Below are positions 21,790-33,160 of a stretch of 64,000 nt of DNA, one piece after another (within the stretch, counting starts at the first letter, position 1; the number at the start of each line of letters is the position of its first letter). Origin of the DNA: Prionace glauca (Eukaryota; Chordata; Chondrichthyes; Carcharhiniformes; Carcharhinidae). The notes beneath the pieces are model-generated. The model saw nothing but the letters and a program-made list of their open reading frames with translations. It searched no databases and was not told where the DNA came from. The stretch lies in contig CM075760.1 in the NCBI GenBank assembly GCA_037974335.1, forward strand, positions 10,931,100-10,995,099. Reading direction: 5' to 3'. Both the position numbers and the translations under genes were made by a program.

Positions 21790-21990
21790 CTCGCCTGAAA
21801 ATTCCTCTCCAAGACACTCACAAACCTCACTTGGACCACTCCTTTACTTACGCTGCGTCGGAGTCCAGGAACACCCTCCCTAAGAGCACTGTCGGTGTAC
21901 CTACACTGCAGGTTCTGCAGCAATTGAATAAGGCGGTTCACCACCAGCTTACCGAATGCAATTAGCAATGGGGAATAAATGGGGGCCGAG
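21790..21990 (+). mobile_element. SINE-like repeat (family 3)
   Basis: Blocks GAACACCCTCCCTAAGAGCA, GCAATTGAATAAGGCGG and AATGGGGAATAAATGG mark the tail half of the family also present at 28,300-28,510. Confidence 0.65.
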
Positions 21991-22860
21991 GCAACGTCGC
22001 TTTCTTATCACAGAGTAACTGTAAATATATTCCTCATTATATATGAATGAGATCTGGTGAACGAAATTATTAAATTGCAAATGGATGGTAATTGGTGAAA
22101 ATAATTACGATCTTTCTGAACTTTTTTTTATATTCTCCTTATTCGTATCATTAATTACTCAGTACTGTCTCAGTTCATGTCTAAGAAGTTCCTATATCAG
22201 TAAAACTGTGCGAGATACTGCCTCAGTTTTATTCTCCTTGACAATGTTATTTTTAAAACTGTTTCTTTCACGGGATATTGGTCTCATTGGAATTTGGCAT
22301 TTGACCATCCCCACATGGCACTCGGCACTAACACATTACTATTTTCTTGAACCAGGCCCCTGTTTATCTTAAAATACAGCCTGGCTCTGTTAATACTCTG
22401 CTAGACCAGAGCTCAGTTTACATTGCACACGGCATTCTCTCTGGTTATGTAATATTTGATACTCACCCTATATATATTTCACTGTGGCAATTTTGTTCCT
22501 GCACTAACTATGCCTTTCTTTGAATTAGGTTTGTTTTACTTCACGGTTTTGTGAGAAGAAGAGATAATATGTTGGGATAAAAAAGATTGTTATCAGGCAA
22601 GATCCAGAAACGGGCAGTATTGGATCACCAGTATTTTATTGTGCTGTAATTTTCTTTGTTTTTTTGTTCTTCATTGACAGTGAATGCTACACAGGACTTG
22701 ATATCCACTTTCATTGCAGCCAGCAGAAGTAGATTTCAGATTTCTTTTCCAGTGTCCAAAACCTCACACGGTTTGTCCTTGCAGAAGGATGCAGAGAATT
22801 GTGTTCTCCCAGCCACTTTAATCATTACTGGCATTGACCAGTGCAGTAAAAACTGAGACC
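21991..22860. other. AT-rich, no gene seen
   Basis: No convincing coding or repeat structure on either strand. Confidence 0.4.
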
Positions 22861-23880
22861 ATGTCTAATACAATATAAACGTGGATATGGACAATTGCAG
22901 AAATAAGATTACATCGACTTTGATACAAACAGAGAGAGATCTAAATTAATATAAACAGAGACAATGTCTCGTTTAATATAAACAGAAACATAGTGACATA
23001 CAATATAAGCAGGGACAGCGTCTAATTTAGTACAGACAGATAATATATTCAATTTACTATGTGCAAAGACAGACAACATAACATTCTACATGCAAGATAG
23101 AATGAGTTAGGGTCCAGTGGAAAATAAACGAAGGCATGGCTCATAATACGAGCTGACACAGGGTAAATTTACTGTAATATAAAGATACTGGTTCAATCCC
23201 CATGAAATTTGTAAAGACGGCCGACTCTCCCATCAAAATCTTACAGGACAGGAGTAACATGGGGTTCGCTGCAGAATGCAAAGTCCCCTCTGTACTGGCA
23301 AATTAATAACTCCTAAATCAGGAATAGCATGAGTGAGATGCAAAGAGAATCTCCCTCTAAACTATCCAATTCAAACGTTCTTACAACATTATACTGTCTA
23401 TAAACAGAGTGAAACTCCGTCTATAAATCTGTTCAAACAAAATTAAGGCAGAAAGAGCATGGACACTCTTCTATGTAAAAACTCTCCTGCACTCTTCCTT
23501 CAGAGATCCAAGAGGCAGGTTTAAATTAGTGTTAGGTATAGGAGAAAGAGCCGTCCACACAGTTCCACAAAACACACCCAGGCTAGGTACAGCAGAGATT
23601 AGATACGGATTAAATCTTCCCTGACAAAGATATATCAACCATTCATAAACCAGGAACAATGAGTTCAGACGCAGAGTAAATATTCCTCTACTCTGTCCAG
23701 TCAAATACTCCAAGGACAGGGACAACACCGGCTAAATATAGGGAAAGATTCCACATTGAATCCTTATCACCAGGTGGAACCGAGGTTAGGTGCAGAAGAA
23801 AATGTTTCAAGCATTTCAAGATCATTGATTTCTCAAGAGATCTTTTAGAGTAAATCTCAGTCATGGATTCCAATTTATTG
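22860..23880. repeat. Degenerate minisatellite-like region
   Basis: First part (22,860-23,060) repeats TAATATAAACAGAGAC-like units; second part (23,200-23,800) has loosely periodic units with AGATACGGATTAAATCTTCC and ACAGGGACAACACC-like blocks. The first motif recurs in reverse complement at 36,400-37,350. Confidence 0.5.
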
Positions 23881-23939
23881 AATTATATTCTTTTAGAAAC
23901 CTGTACCTGTGGCTGAGAGAATACATTGGGCAAACATTG

Positions 23940-24020
23940 ATTTTATCGAGCCCGGGGCAGGCTCGAGGGGCTAGATGGCCTACTCCTGCTCCCATTTCTT
24001 ACGTTCTTATGTTCTTTTGC
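23940..24020 (+). mobile_element. LINE 3' tail scrap
   Basis: GGCAGGCTCGAGGGGCTAGA followed by CTTACGTTCTTATGTTCTT, the last 80 bp of the same LINE family as at 20,606-21,061. Confidence 0.8.
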
Positions 24021-24784
24021 TGTGGAGTGAAGACGATGAACCATCGTGGAGAGACAAGACGCAGAACCAGACAGGAGAAAGACAGAGAAAGAGATGAAAC
24101 ACAGGAGATGTTCTGTGTTTTCTGTGTCATTACATTTCGGGATCAGAGGGATTATTTCCTAATTCAGAACATAGATATCATCATGATATTTTTCCTCACA
24201 TAACTGATGAATAAATAATGTTGAAAAACAACCATTACTGGAATCCGTTGATTGATTTGCATGGTTGTCTCTATTTCTGTGTTGTGTTGGTGGGGAAATA
24301 TTTGTTGTGTTTTTGTCAGTCAACAATCTCATTTGGAATTACTATTCTTGTATTTATTTACATAAATACCTTACTGTTTACAATGAAATGTTCATGACAG
24401 AAAAACCAGATAAACCGTCACTTATTGATCAGTTTCAACTCAAAATAGCGATTTATTTTAAGAATTTTAACAGTTGGTTCAATATGAATAAAACGTTTTG
24501 AACATTCATAACTCCGGCTTGTACTTAACTACAATAAAATAAGACATTTCATTTCAGAATTAGTTCTGAAAGTTCTGATGTCACAATTAATAAAGTATCT
24601 GTGAACAGGCTGATATTCCACTGAATGTTAATCTGATTGAGGATTTAATCTGTTTAAACTCGACAAGTTAAATAAAAAAACAGATCTGATGTCTGAAATA
24701 TTCCTCCACAAATGGTGATCACACTCACACGAGGGAAGAATAAAAAATGTGGTTATCACGAAGAGATACAATTATTTTTGCTCC
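24021..24784. other. AT-rich, no gene seen
   Basis: Contains one octamer-like ATTTGCAT at about 24,254-24,261 (ATGCAAAT on the minus strand), isolated and without a VH exon next to it. Otherwise featureless. Confidence 0.4.
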
Positions 24785-25260
24785 CTCACAGGCGACAGGG
24801 AAGCGGGTTCGATTCTAACATTGGGTGACTGTGTGTGGTTTTCACATTCTATCCATATCCATGTGAGTTTCCTCCGAGTGCTCCAGTTTCCTTCCACAGT
24901 CCCAGGATGTGCAGGTTAGGTGGATTGGCTGTGATAAATTGCCCCTTAGCGCCCAATGATGTGCAAAGTAGAATCATAGAATCGCTACAGTGCAGTAGGA
25001 GACCATTCGGTTCATCAAGTCTGCTATCCGGCAGAGCATCCTTCCCAGGCCCAATGTAAATTGTCTATGCTAAATTTCCTGTTAGTGTCCAATAATGTGT
25101 AGGTTCGGGGGATTAGCCTGTGAATATGTGTGGTTGCCTGGATCGGATGAAAGCTTGCCTAGGTAGGATGCTGTGCTGGAGAACCCGCTGCAGAGTTATT
25201 GGACCGAATGACCATGTTGAACTGTAGGGATTCTATGATTTTATGCTTCTATGATCAGGC
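24785..25260 (+). mobile_element. SINE (family 1) with internal rearrangement
   Basis: Starts with a B-box-like GGTTCGATTCT, then TTTCCTTCCACAGTCCCAGG and AGGTTAGGTGGATTGGC, and ends with TAGGGATTCTATGATTTTATG. A second element piece (GAATCATAGAATCGCTACAG) is embedded at about 24,973-25,060. Confidence 0.7.
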
Positions 25261-25937
25261 AGAGCAGTGATTATATTCACATTAATCTCAGTGATTCCAA
25301 AGTATTACAAATTATGGGGGAATTTGAATGTATAGAACATTTTACCCGACCTCATGTCGCCCCAAAGTTATTAAAACTCACTGAGGTACCTTTGCTGAAT
25401 TTACTCGCTGTTCTCATGTTGTAACTAACCAGGTAAGTTACGTACCACAAACTCCCACAAACCCGGTTGTGATAAATGGCCAACAAATTTGCGATTTTAT
25501 TTGACAAATGAGGTTTTGGGTCGGATATTGGACAGAACAGACTTCCTGTTCACAATTATATCAAGAGATTTGACATCCTGGCATTGATGTTAAATACGAA
25601 TCTGGTTCTCTCTCTCTCTGATGATACCCATTGAGATGTTGAGTAGCACTGTTGCTGTTTTAGTTTTAGATTTCCGGAATCTGCAGCAATTTGCACTGAT
25701 TTTATTGAATTTCTGGATGCGAGCGTCACTGACAAAGCTAACATTAATTGGTGATTGTGAACCATCTTGCTGAAACCTGCCCTCTGGATGGGTGACTTTC
25801 CACTGCAGGTTTAATACAACTGGGTGGATTTCTCGGATATTTCAGTGGTGGTGAAGGGTTATTTTCATCACATGGAACTGGAGTCTGTGTAGGACAGACA
25901 GGAGAAAGATAGGAATACTCGGTTTATAGTTATTTGC

Positions 25938-26355
25938 AAAGAGAAGATGTTGTTTGAAGTATAAAAACAATTCTGTGGATTCTGGAATTCAAACCCAAAG
26001 AGAAAATGCTGGAAAATCTCAGCAGGCCTGGCAATATTTGTAAGGAGAGGGAACAGCTGACGTTTCGAGTCCAGATGTCATGAGACTGTCCAGCATTTTC
26101 TCTTCACGTTGTTTTAAGTGTATTTGGGTGGAATAAATTGATTCTGAATCTCTGGGGCGGAGGAATTGTGGGTTGATCCAAGACTATCAAACTGAAGGAG
26201 AGACTATAAACCCTATCAGGGACGGGTCGGACCCAGACCATCCAGTTGCTGCCCATATTGAACACTTTGTCTTTACAGTTCAGTCTCAGGGAGCCTCAGG
26301 GATGCCCGGTTTCTGCCTCTGGCTGAGTCAACACAACCTCCGATTCGACACTTTA
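25938..26355 (-). pseudogene. VH relic (exon 2)
   Basis: Second VH copy, broken. Sense-strand translation of 26,207-26,352 gives EVVLTQPEAETGHP, a stop, GSLRLNC, then NWMVWVRPVPDRV, which aligns with FR1, CDR1 and FR2 of the intact VH. One in-frame TGA lies in FR1. A 23-bp island at 25,938-25,960 is identical to the FR3 sequence at 17,450-17,472. The FR2-FR3 part between 25,961 and about 26,180 is replaced by a retroelement piece. The rest of FR3 and the RSS are not recognisable, nor is the leader exon. This is a host immunoglobulin pseudogene. Confidence 0.85.
25961..26130 (-). mobile_element. Retroelement tail inside VH relic
   Basis: Contains AAAATGCTGGAAAATCTCAG and GACGTTTCGAGTCC, the reverse complement of the tail type at 21,600-21,720. 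It splits FR3 from FR2 of the VH relic. Confidence 0.6.
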
Positions 26356-26370
26356 AACAAAAGCTATGAA

Positions 26371-26650
26371 AAGAAAACACACCTCACCCCGGACACACTC
26401 TCTCACCTTTTTCCATCAGAGACTAGATAAAAACAAATTCTGAGGAGATTACAAACCGACTCAGAAACTATTTCTTTACAGCTGCAATCAGAGTTTTGAA
26501 TGGATCTACCTCGCATTAAATTGATATTTTTCTAGACCCGAGCTGTGACTGCAACATAATATTCTTCACTCTCTCCCTTCCTTCTCTATGCACGGTATGC
26601 TCCGTCTGTACAGTGCGCAAGACTGTGTACTAATATGTGTGGTAATAATA
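26371..26650 (+). mobile_element. Retroelement 3' end in leader intron of VH relic
   Basis: Includes GTCTGTACAGTGCGCAAGAC and AATAATAAATCAAATAAAA, a tail also seen at about 49,795-49,850. It interrupts the intron that in the intact copy is only 133 bp. Confidence 0.55.
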
Positions 26651-27109
26651 AATCAAATAAAATATATCAAAAAACACCGAGGGTTATTCCCAGTGAATTG
26701 ATTGCTAACACTGGAATATTCATCAGACAGACTAACACTGAGGCAGAAAGGGTGAGATCCATTGGAACGTCTCTGCTAGACCAAAAGGTGAAATTATATT
26801 TGAGCCTCTGTTATAGAGAAAAAAACAATTTGATTGTAAATCAAGTCCCTTAATTCTGCACCCCCCTTCACAAGAGAATAGATATAAAGAAGATGACATG
26901 ACCTTATCAGGGTAAAAACGCCAGTCTGATTTGCACATTGCAGCAAAAATATAATCCATTTGAAGAATTATTATCGATTTATGTAACTAATTGCTGGGAT
27001 AATTTTATTTCAGGTGTGGGTAGCTGTCACTGTAATTTGGGACTGGATACAAGAAGGAGGGAAGAAATGGCCTCATGTTATCAATCGGCAATTAATGCAC
27101 AAACTTAAC

Positions 27110-27380
27110 TAATGTTCTCAGGACCCGACTTCGAATCCCACCACCACAGATGGTGGGATTTAAATTCAGTAAAAAAAAAAGCATCTGGAAATAAGGATCC
27201 ACTTATGGTCATGATATTATTGTCGACTGTGTAAAAACCTACCTGCTTCACTAATGTATTTTGGAGAAGGGAATCTGCCGTCCTTACCTGGTCTGGCCTA
27301 TGTGTGATCCAAGAGCCATAGCAATGTGATGACTCTCACTGCCCTCGGACAAGAAGTAGGCAATAAATTCTGATCAGTCA
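27110..27380 (+). mobile_element. tRNA-derived SINE (family 2)
   Basis: B-box-like GACTTCGAATCCCAC, GGTGGGATTTAAATTCAGT, CCTTACCTGGTCTGGCC and a tail with GGCAATAAATTCTG. Same family as 3,770-4,090. Confidence 0.8.
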
Positions 27381-27389
27381 AAGGTGCCC

Positions 27390-27700
27390 ATGTCATAGAA
27401 TCATTACAGAGCAGAAGAAGGCCTTTTGGCCTAACAGGCCCAAACCCGCAACATTCCCACCTCAGTCTATCCCCATCACCCCACGTATATTCCCTGCTAA
27501 TTCTCCTGACACGATTGGACAATTCATCATCGTGGATCAACCGAAGCGGCATATCCTTGAACAATGTGAGTAAATGAGAAAGCAATTGGAGAATATGCAG
27601 AATCCACACAGACAGACCCAAACCGGGAGTTGAACCCGGGTCCCTGGCGCTTTGAGGCAGAAGCCCTAACATATATGCCACTGTGACATCCACAAATTAA
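27390..27700 (-). mobile_element. Near full-length SINE (family 1)
   Basis: Reverse complement of the HE1-like family. Its tRNA-like head is at the right end (B box GGGAGTTGAACCCGGGTCCC as seen on the plus strand) and its tail at the left (TCATAGAATCATTACAGAGC). About 310 bp. Confidence 0.8.
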
Positions 27701-28018
27701 TTCAAAAAGTACAATCCTCATGTGTTGCAATATTACACGTTAGATTTCCCCAACGGCTCCTTTACCCTGTGAAAATTAACACCGAAAGAAAACTGGTGGA
27801 CTTATAATTAATTGAGCTGACAGGGAAACATGACATCGACATCAACCTTTGACAGAGAATTTATAGAATCCGAATGGACACGGTGATCAGGAAAGTTCTT
27901 TGTCAACATCCAAATCACTGCTGCTCATTTTATTGGCCACCGGCTGTAGAACATTCACTGGTAGTGGGAACTCAGGATATTCGGACTTTGTGGATATTGC
28001 ACAATATCACAAAAATAA

Positions 28019-28064
28019 ATGTTTTGTCTTCCACTAGGAAGACAAAACATGTTTTGTCTTCCAC
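28019..28064. repeat. Small perfect hairpin plus direct repeat
   Basis: ATGTTTTGTCTTCC, a 4-base loop, then its exact reverse complement (28,019-28,050), followed by another direct copy of the arm to 28,064. The equivalent place near 18,766 has a single arm, so the palindrome arose after the duplication. Confidence 0.9.
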
Positions 28065-28079
28065 TGTACCTTGAATAGG

Positions 28080-28510
28080 TACAGCTCAAACAACATTCAA
28101 AAATCTTCATCCCATTCAGGCCAAAGCAGCCGGCTTGACAGGAATAACACTCCCTCCTCCACACAGAGCATCGTTATGTACCATCTACAAGTTTCACTTC
28201 CGAACCTCACCAAGGCTCCTTAAAAAGCCACACAGTGGGTTGCTATTTGCAAGAACAGGGTAACAGTTACCAGGAAATATCACCTATAAGTTCCCCTCCA
28301 AGTTAGTCATATACCTGATGTGGAAATATATCATCCTTCCATCACTGTCGCGGGACCGAGATCCCAGAACTGCCTCTGTAACAGGACCGTATGGGTATCT
28401 ACACCACAGGGTCTGCAGCAATTCAAGAAGGTAGCTTACCACCAGTTTACTAAAGGCAATGAGGAATAGGCAACAAATACTGACTAGGCCAGCAACATCC
28501 ATATCCCTTA
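28080..28510 (+). mobile_element. SINE-like repeat (family 3)
   Basis: Blocks CAGAACTGCCTCTGTAACAG, GGGTCTGCAGCAATTCAAG and AGGCAACAAATACTGAC. The most complete copy of this family in the window. Confidence 0.65.
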
Positions 28511-28860
28511 AATTAAAACATCAACATATCAATGTTTATGAATGGATGATAACTAATGAACACAATTGGTCATCTTTGTAAATGTTTGGCAATTGATGAA
28601 AATAAATATCAACTTTCTGAACATTTATGACCTTCTTTTTCTCTGCCAGAAGATAAGTTCCATTCCACAGGAGATTCATGATTCAGAAACATCACACTAT
28701 CCAAAGACAAGGCGGATAGAAGAGACGGCAACATCTGTAGGTGTATCTCAATCATAACATTACGGGACAGGCCTTTGATAGGATGACAATTTTGTTACTC
28801 ATCTGTTGAAGACCGGGATTAAGCTGAAGCGCAGTGTTTTGTTTGTGTTGGGGTGATGGG
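28511..28860. other. AT-rich, no gene seen
   Basis: No supported feature. Confidence 0.4.
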
Positions 28861-28865
28861 TATCA

Positions 28866-28982
28866 CCATGTATGGGTATGGGAACGTATGGGTATGGTAT
28901 GTATAGAGATATGTATATCTATATAGAGATATGTATAGAGATATGATATGTATAGAGATATACATATCATACCCATACATTG
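28866..28982. repeat. AT-rich imperfect palindrome
   Basis: Arms TATGGGTATGGTATGTATA (28,887-28,905) and its complement with one mismatch (28,959-28,977) flank a run of AGAGATATGTATA repeats. It could extrude as a cruciform. Confidence 0.85.
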
Positions 28983-29218
28983 GTGGATCTCAGTAAGACA
29001 TTCGACACTAACATCAGGTCAGAGACTACAACATTTGGGGGAACTAAGCTCTCCATCAAAAAATTCTCGGTCTCTTTTATGACACAGAAAAGGACAATTT
29101 ACAAAACAACTGATAGCCTCATGGACAACACTTAGGGTTGAATCAACCTCTCAAAAATTGTCCTCCTCAGTCATCAACAAATGTGAACTATGAAAAAAGA
29201 CACCAAACTAAAATGAAT
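28983..29218. other. No feature seen
   Basis: Short unassigned stretch before the LINE tail. Confidence 0.4.
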
Positions 29219-29888
29219 AGAACAAAGAACAAAGAACAACACAGCACAGGAAACAGGCCCTTTGGCCCAACGAGCCCGCCCCACTATCTTAACAATGTGT
29301 TTTTCCTCCTCCACCCTTGACCCGTGTCGATGCTTATGGTACCCCCATTGGAAACCAGATTAAAGGGAGAATAATTTAGGGACAATTTGTTACACCAATC
29401 AGCCTAATAACACTTCTTTGGGGTGTGGGAGGAAATCAGAGCACCCAGAGGAAACCCACGCAACCACAGGGAGAATGTGCATGCCCCTCGTTAGACAACG
29501 AGGTGGACCGACACCCCTGTGGAGTGAAAGAGAAAAACATCAACACATGTAGCATTAGATTTCCAGTCACATCCCCAGGCTCTGATCCATATTTAAAACA
29601 GTCTCCTGTGACTCTCCATCCATATTTTCCTCATGTATCTATCAAAGTAAACCTTAAACAATTCCAGCGTGCCTGCCTCCACCACCTTACTTGGCAGTGC
29701 ATTCCATACCCCCACGACCCTCTGCGTGAAAAACCTCCCTCTAGCATCCAAATTATACCTCTCCCCCCTCACCTTAAGCCCGTGGCCTCTCGTGATATTT
29801 GTCTCCAATCTAAGAAAAAGCCTGCCACTCTTTACTCTGTCTATACCCTTCATTATTTTATACACCTCTATTAGATCCCCCCTCAATA
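29219..29888 (-). mobile_element. CR1-like LINE, truncated 3' end (copy a)
   Basis: 3' end at 29,219 with repeated TTCTTTG units on the minus strand, a 3' UTR that shares TTTCCTCCCACACCCCAAAG with SINE family 1, and the ORF tail DARGRFFTQRVVGVWNALPS at 29,600-29,892. It abuts a second copy of the same family. Confidence 0.85.
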
Positions 29889-31935
29889 TCAATAGTGTAG
29901 GGTCAATATTTTACACCAATCAGCCTAAGAGCTCATCTTTGGGGTGTGGGAGGAAACCGGAGCGCCCGGAGGAAACCCACGCATCCACAGGGAGAATGTG
30001 CAAACTCCCACAGACACAGGCCCAAATCCATGTATCTGCACAGCCAGCAGTGCTAGTCACCGAGCTGTTGCGGCGCCCGTCTACCGGTCCAGGATCAAGC
30101 ACACACACCGACACGAAGTACTAGGCCACTCCCGGAACCTCCAAGAGCAGCCCACGCACAACCCACCGTGTGAATGCCCCTCGTTTGACAACAAGGTGGA
30201 CCGACACATGTGGATTAAAAGAGACAAAACATGAACATGTAATACTACATTTCCAGTGTCGTCCCGAAGCTCTGACCCTTTTTAATACCATCTGCTATAA
30301 CCCTCCATCCCTGTTTCGCTCATCTAAGCAAACCTTAAACGAGTCCAACGTGTCTGCCTCCACCACCAGTTCTGTACAAGTGTAGCATTAGGCGCCAGCT
30401 CTTATACTCTATACCCCTCCCTATAAAGGCTAACATACCATAAGCTTTCTTCGCAACCTTCTCCACCTGTGTTGCCACCGTCAAAGACTTGTGAACTTGC
30501 ACTCCCAATTCCCTCTGCATTTCTATACACTTAATAGGTCTACCCTTTAACATGTAACTCCCCTCTACATTATTCCTTCCAAAATGCATCACTTCGCATT
30601 TATCAAGATTAAATTCGATCTATTTATCTGCCCAATATACCAGCCTATCTATATCCTGCTGTATTGCCAGACTCTGCTCCTCACTGGCCGCCAATCCTGC
30701 CATCTTTGTGTCACCTGCAAATTTGCAGATCACACCATGTACGCCCTCTTCCAAGTCATTTATATATATTACGAATAGAAGAGGTCCCAGTACTGAGCCC
30801 TGCGGCACACCACTGGTGACAGACCTCCAGCTAGAAAAGGACCCTTCCACTACTACTCTCTGTCACCTGTTAACTAGCCAGTTTTCAATCCATCTAGATA
30901 CTTTTCCCTGTATCCCATGAGCCTTAACCTTTTCAACCAACCTACCATGAGAGACTTTGTCAAACGCCTTACTGAAATCCATGTAGACGACATCAACGGC
31001 TTGTCCTTCGTCAACCGTTTTTGTCACCTCCTCAAAACATTCTACCAGACTCGTAAGGCAAGACCTCCCCTTAACAAAGCCATGCTCCATATCCCTAATC
31101 AGATCGCAATGCTCCAAATGCATAGACATCCTATCCCTCAGATTTTTTTCCAACAACTTTCCTACCACTGATGTCAAACTCACTGGGCTATAATTACCAG
31201 GGTTATCCCAACTGCCCTTTTTAAACAACTGTACCACATTATCTACCCTCCAGTCCTCTGGGACCTCACCTGTGTCCAAAGAAGAGACAAAGATTTGTGT
31301 CAGAGGCCCAGCAATTTCATCTCTCACCTCCCTAAGCAGCCTGGGATAAATGCCATCAGGCCCCGGAGTTTTATCAGTTTTTATGCTGCCTAAAAACCCT
31401 AACACTTCTTCTCTCGTAATGGATATTTCCTTCAACTGGTCTACAGCTCCCTCCAAGACATTACAAGACACCAAGCCCCTCTCCTTCGTGAATACCGACG
31501 CAAAGTATTCATTCAGGGTCTCCCCCATTCCTTCAGACTCTATGCACAGTTCCCCTCCTTTGTCCCTAAGAGGACCGAATTTCCCTCTAACCATCCTTTT
31601 GTTCCTGATATAAGAGTAAAATGCCTTTGGATTTCCCTTAATCCTATCCGCCAAAGCCATTTTATGCCCCCTTTTCGCCCTTCTAACTCCCCTTTTGAGC
31701 TCCCTCCTGCTCTCTCTATATTCCTCCAGTGCTCTTCCCGTTCCCAGTTGCTTAGACCTAACATATGCCTCCCTCTTCTTCCTGACCAAGTCCTCAATAT
31801 CCCCTGCAATCCACAGCTCTCTAATCCTACCTTTCCCATCCTTCCTCTTAACCGGGACATGTCTTTCCTGCAACCTTTTCAGTTTTCCCTTGAAAGCCTC
31901 CCACTTGCCGACCGTGGACATGTGTTTACTGTGAT
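29889..31935 (-). mobile_element. CR1-like LINE, long copy with ORF2 part (copy b)
   Basis: The longest LINE here. The minus-strand frame from 31,921 to 30,866 is open for 352 codons and covers the region before the RT and much of the RT domain: PGPDGIYPRLLREV, EVPEDWRVDNVV, NYSPVSLTS, HGFVKGRSCLTSLV and VVYMDFSKAFDKVSH. After a frame break the next part reads SGVPQGSVLGPLLFVIYIND, then CKFAGDTKM, where the family has FADDTK, so one catalytic aspartate is lost. Near 30,370 about 0.45 kb of ORF is deleted and the frame runs into the 3' UTR. The endonuclease domain is absent. No longer mobile. Confidence 0.93.
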
Positions 31936-32024
31936 TCTAACTTTTCTATTGGAAATGGAAGGATGCCGGTTTTAATTGTGATGTTGATTTGTAAATTATA
32001 TGAAATTTATCAGACAACACACAA

Positions 32025-32077
32025 AGACGCACACACACATATTCTGTCGTTCCCATTCTTCCCCACAAATTGTTTCC

Positions 32078-32112
<35 letters not shown>
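32025..32112. repeat. CA microsatellite
   Basis: Short ACACAC runs, the longest at about 32,082-32,112. Confidence 0.9.
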
Positions 32113-32116
<4 letters not shown>

Positions 32117-32339
32117 TCTTTCAACTTAAAACTACATCTTGGCTTCCTGGGAGCCTTCAGAGACCCAACTAAATTTCAAATGGAATGAGGAACATTTTCC
32201 CTAACGCCATGTTTGCTGAGCTGGACATTAAAGGTCCCGTGGTCTCCAACAGCTCCCTGGGCAACATCCCTCCTTTTAACCAAAATCAACAAAAATACAT
32301 TCCCATGGATTGAGCCATTTTCATCTGATGCTGCCCTGG

Positions 32340-33160
32340 CAACATCGGAACATAGCCACAGGAGTAGGCCACTAGCTCCTAGAACTGGCCCCACCATTTA
32401 ATAAGATCATGGCTGATCTGTGGCCGAATCCATTTTGGCTTCGCTGAGTCCATATCTCTTGAGACACCTGTTCAATTAAAGAAGACCTCAGACTTATATT
32501 TAACAATTGTACCAGCTCCCACCGGCAATTGCCAAAGAGAGTTCCAATCATTCACCTCTCTGGACTTGTACTAATGTTTTCTATCAACTCTCCTGAAAGG
32601 CCTTTCCCTATTTTTTTTTAAACTATGGTCTTTTAATCTCGAACCTTCAACTAATGGAAACAGTCCTTCCCTGCAGGTATTTCATTGGTTTCTATCAGAA
32701 CAGCCTTCAAACTTCTGAATTCGAGAGAAAAATGTCTTAATTCGTCTGATCTCTCCTCGCAACTTGCGTTGAACTCCGTCCAGAGTTAACATTTTTCCAA
32801 AGATATGTTGCCCATACTTGCTCACAGTGCTCTAATTGGGATGGAACAAGGATTGTGTACAATTGGAGCACAACATCTGCCTCCGTATCCCCCAGTCCTT
32901 TGGATATGAAGGGACCATTCCATTGGTCTTAAGGATTGTTTTCTGCAGCAGATCGTAACATTTTAAGAAACTATGTGCCGAACCCCGAATCCTGTTTGGC
33001 ATCCACTAAATTTAGCGTTGTCCCATCTAAAAATTATATCACAATCGATCATTTGGATATTTGACTTTTTGTCCCATTATCTAAGCCCTTAATGAATATT
33101 GTAAATAATTGAGGCCCCAGACAGATTCCTGCCGTACACCACTTAATCTGCATAATTCAG
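32340..33160 (-). mobile_element. Old decayed LINE
   Basis: Recognisable only as ordered scraps: AACATAGCCACAGGAGTAGG and ATAAGATCATGGCTGATCTG at its 3' end, then an ORF-tail region, then CAGATTCCTGCCGTACACC, the remnant of the GVPQGS region. Much more diverged than the copy at 29,889-31,935. Confidence 0.6.

Larger units (their letters stand above)
26655..28065 (-). repeat. Duplicate of VH 5' region
   Basis: The leader-intron sequence (ACACCGAGGGTTA at 26,674) and three upstream blocks (about 26,950-27,060; 27,780-27,870; 27,880-28,050) match 17,700-18,790 in the same order and orientation. Two SINEs separate them. No leader exon was found where it should lie, near 26,740-26,800. Confidence 0.75.

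Noticed and set aside
24254-24261. Octamer ATTTGCAT as a VH promoter element
   Set aside because: No VH exon lies next to it on either strand; a single 8-mer is expected by chance in a window of this size. Another one near 36,580 was rejected for the same reason.
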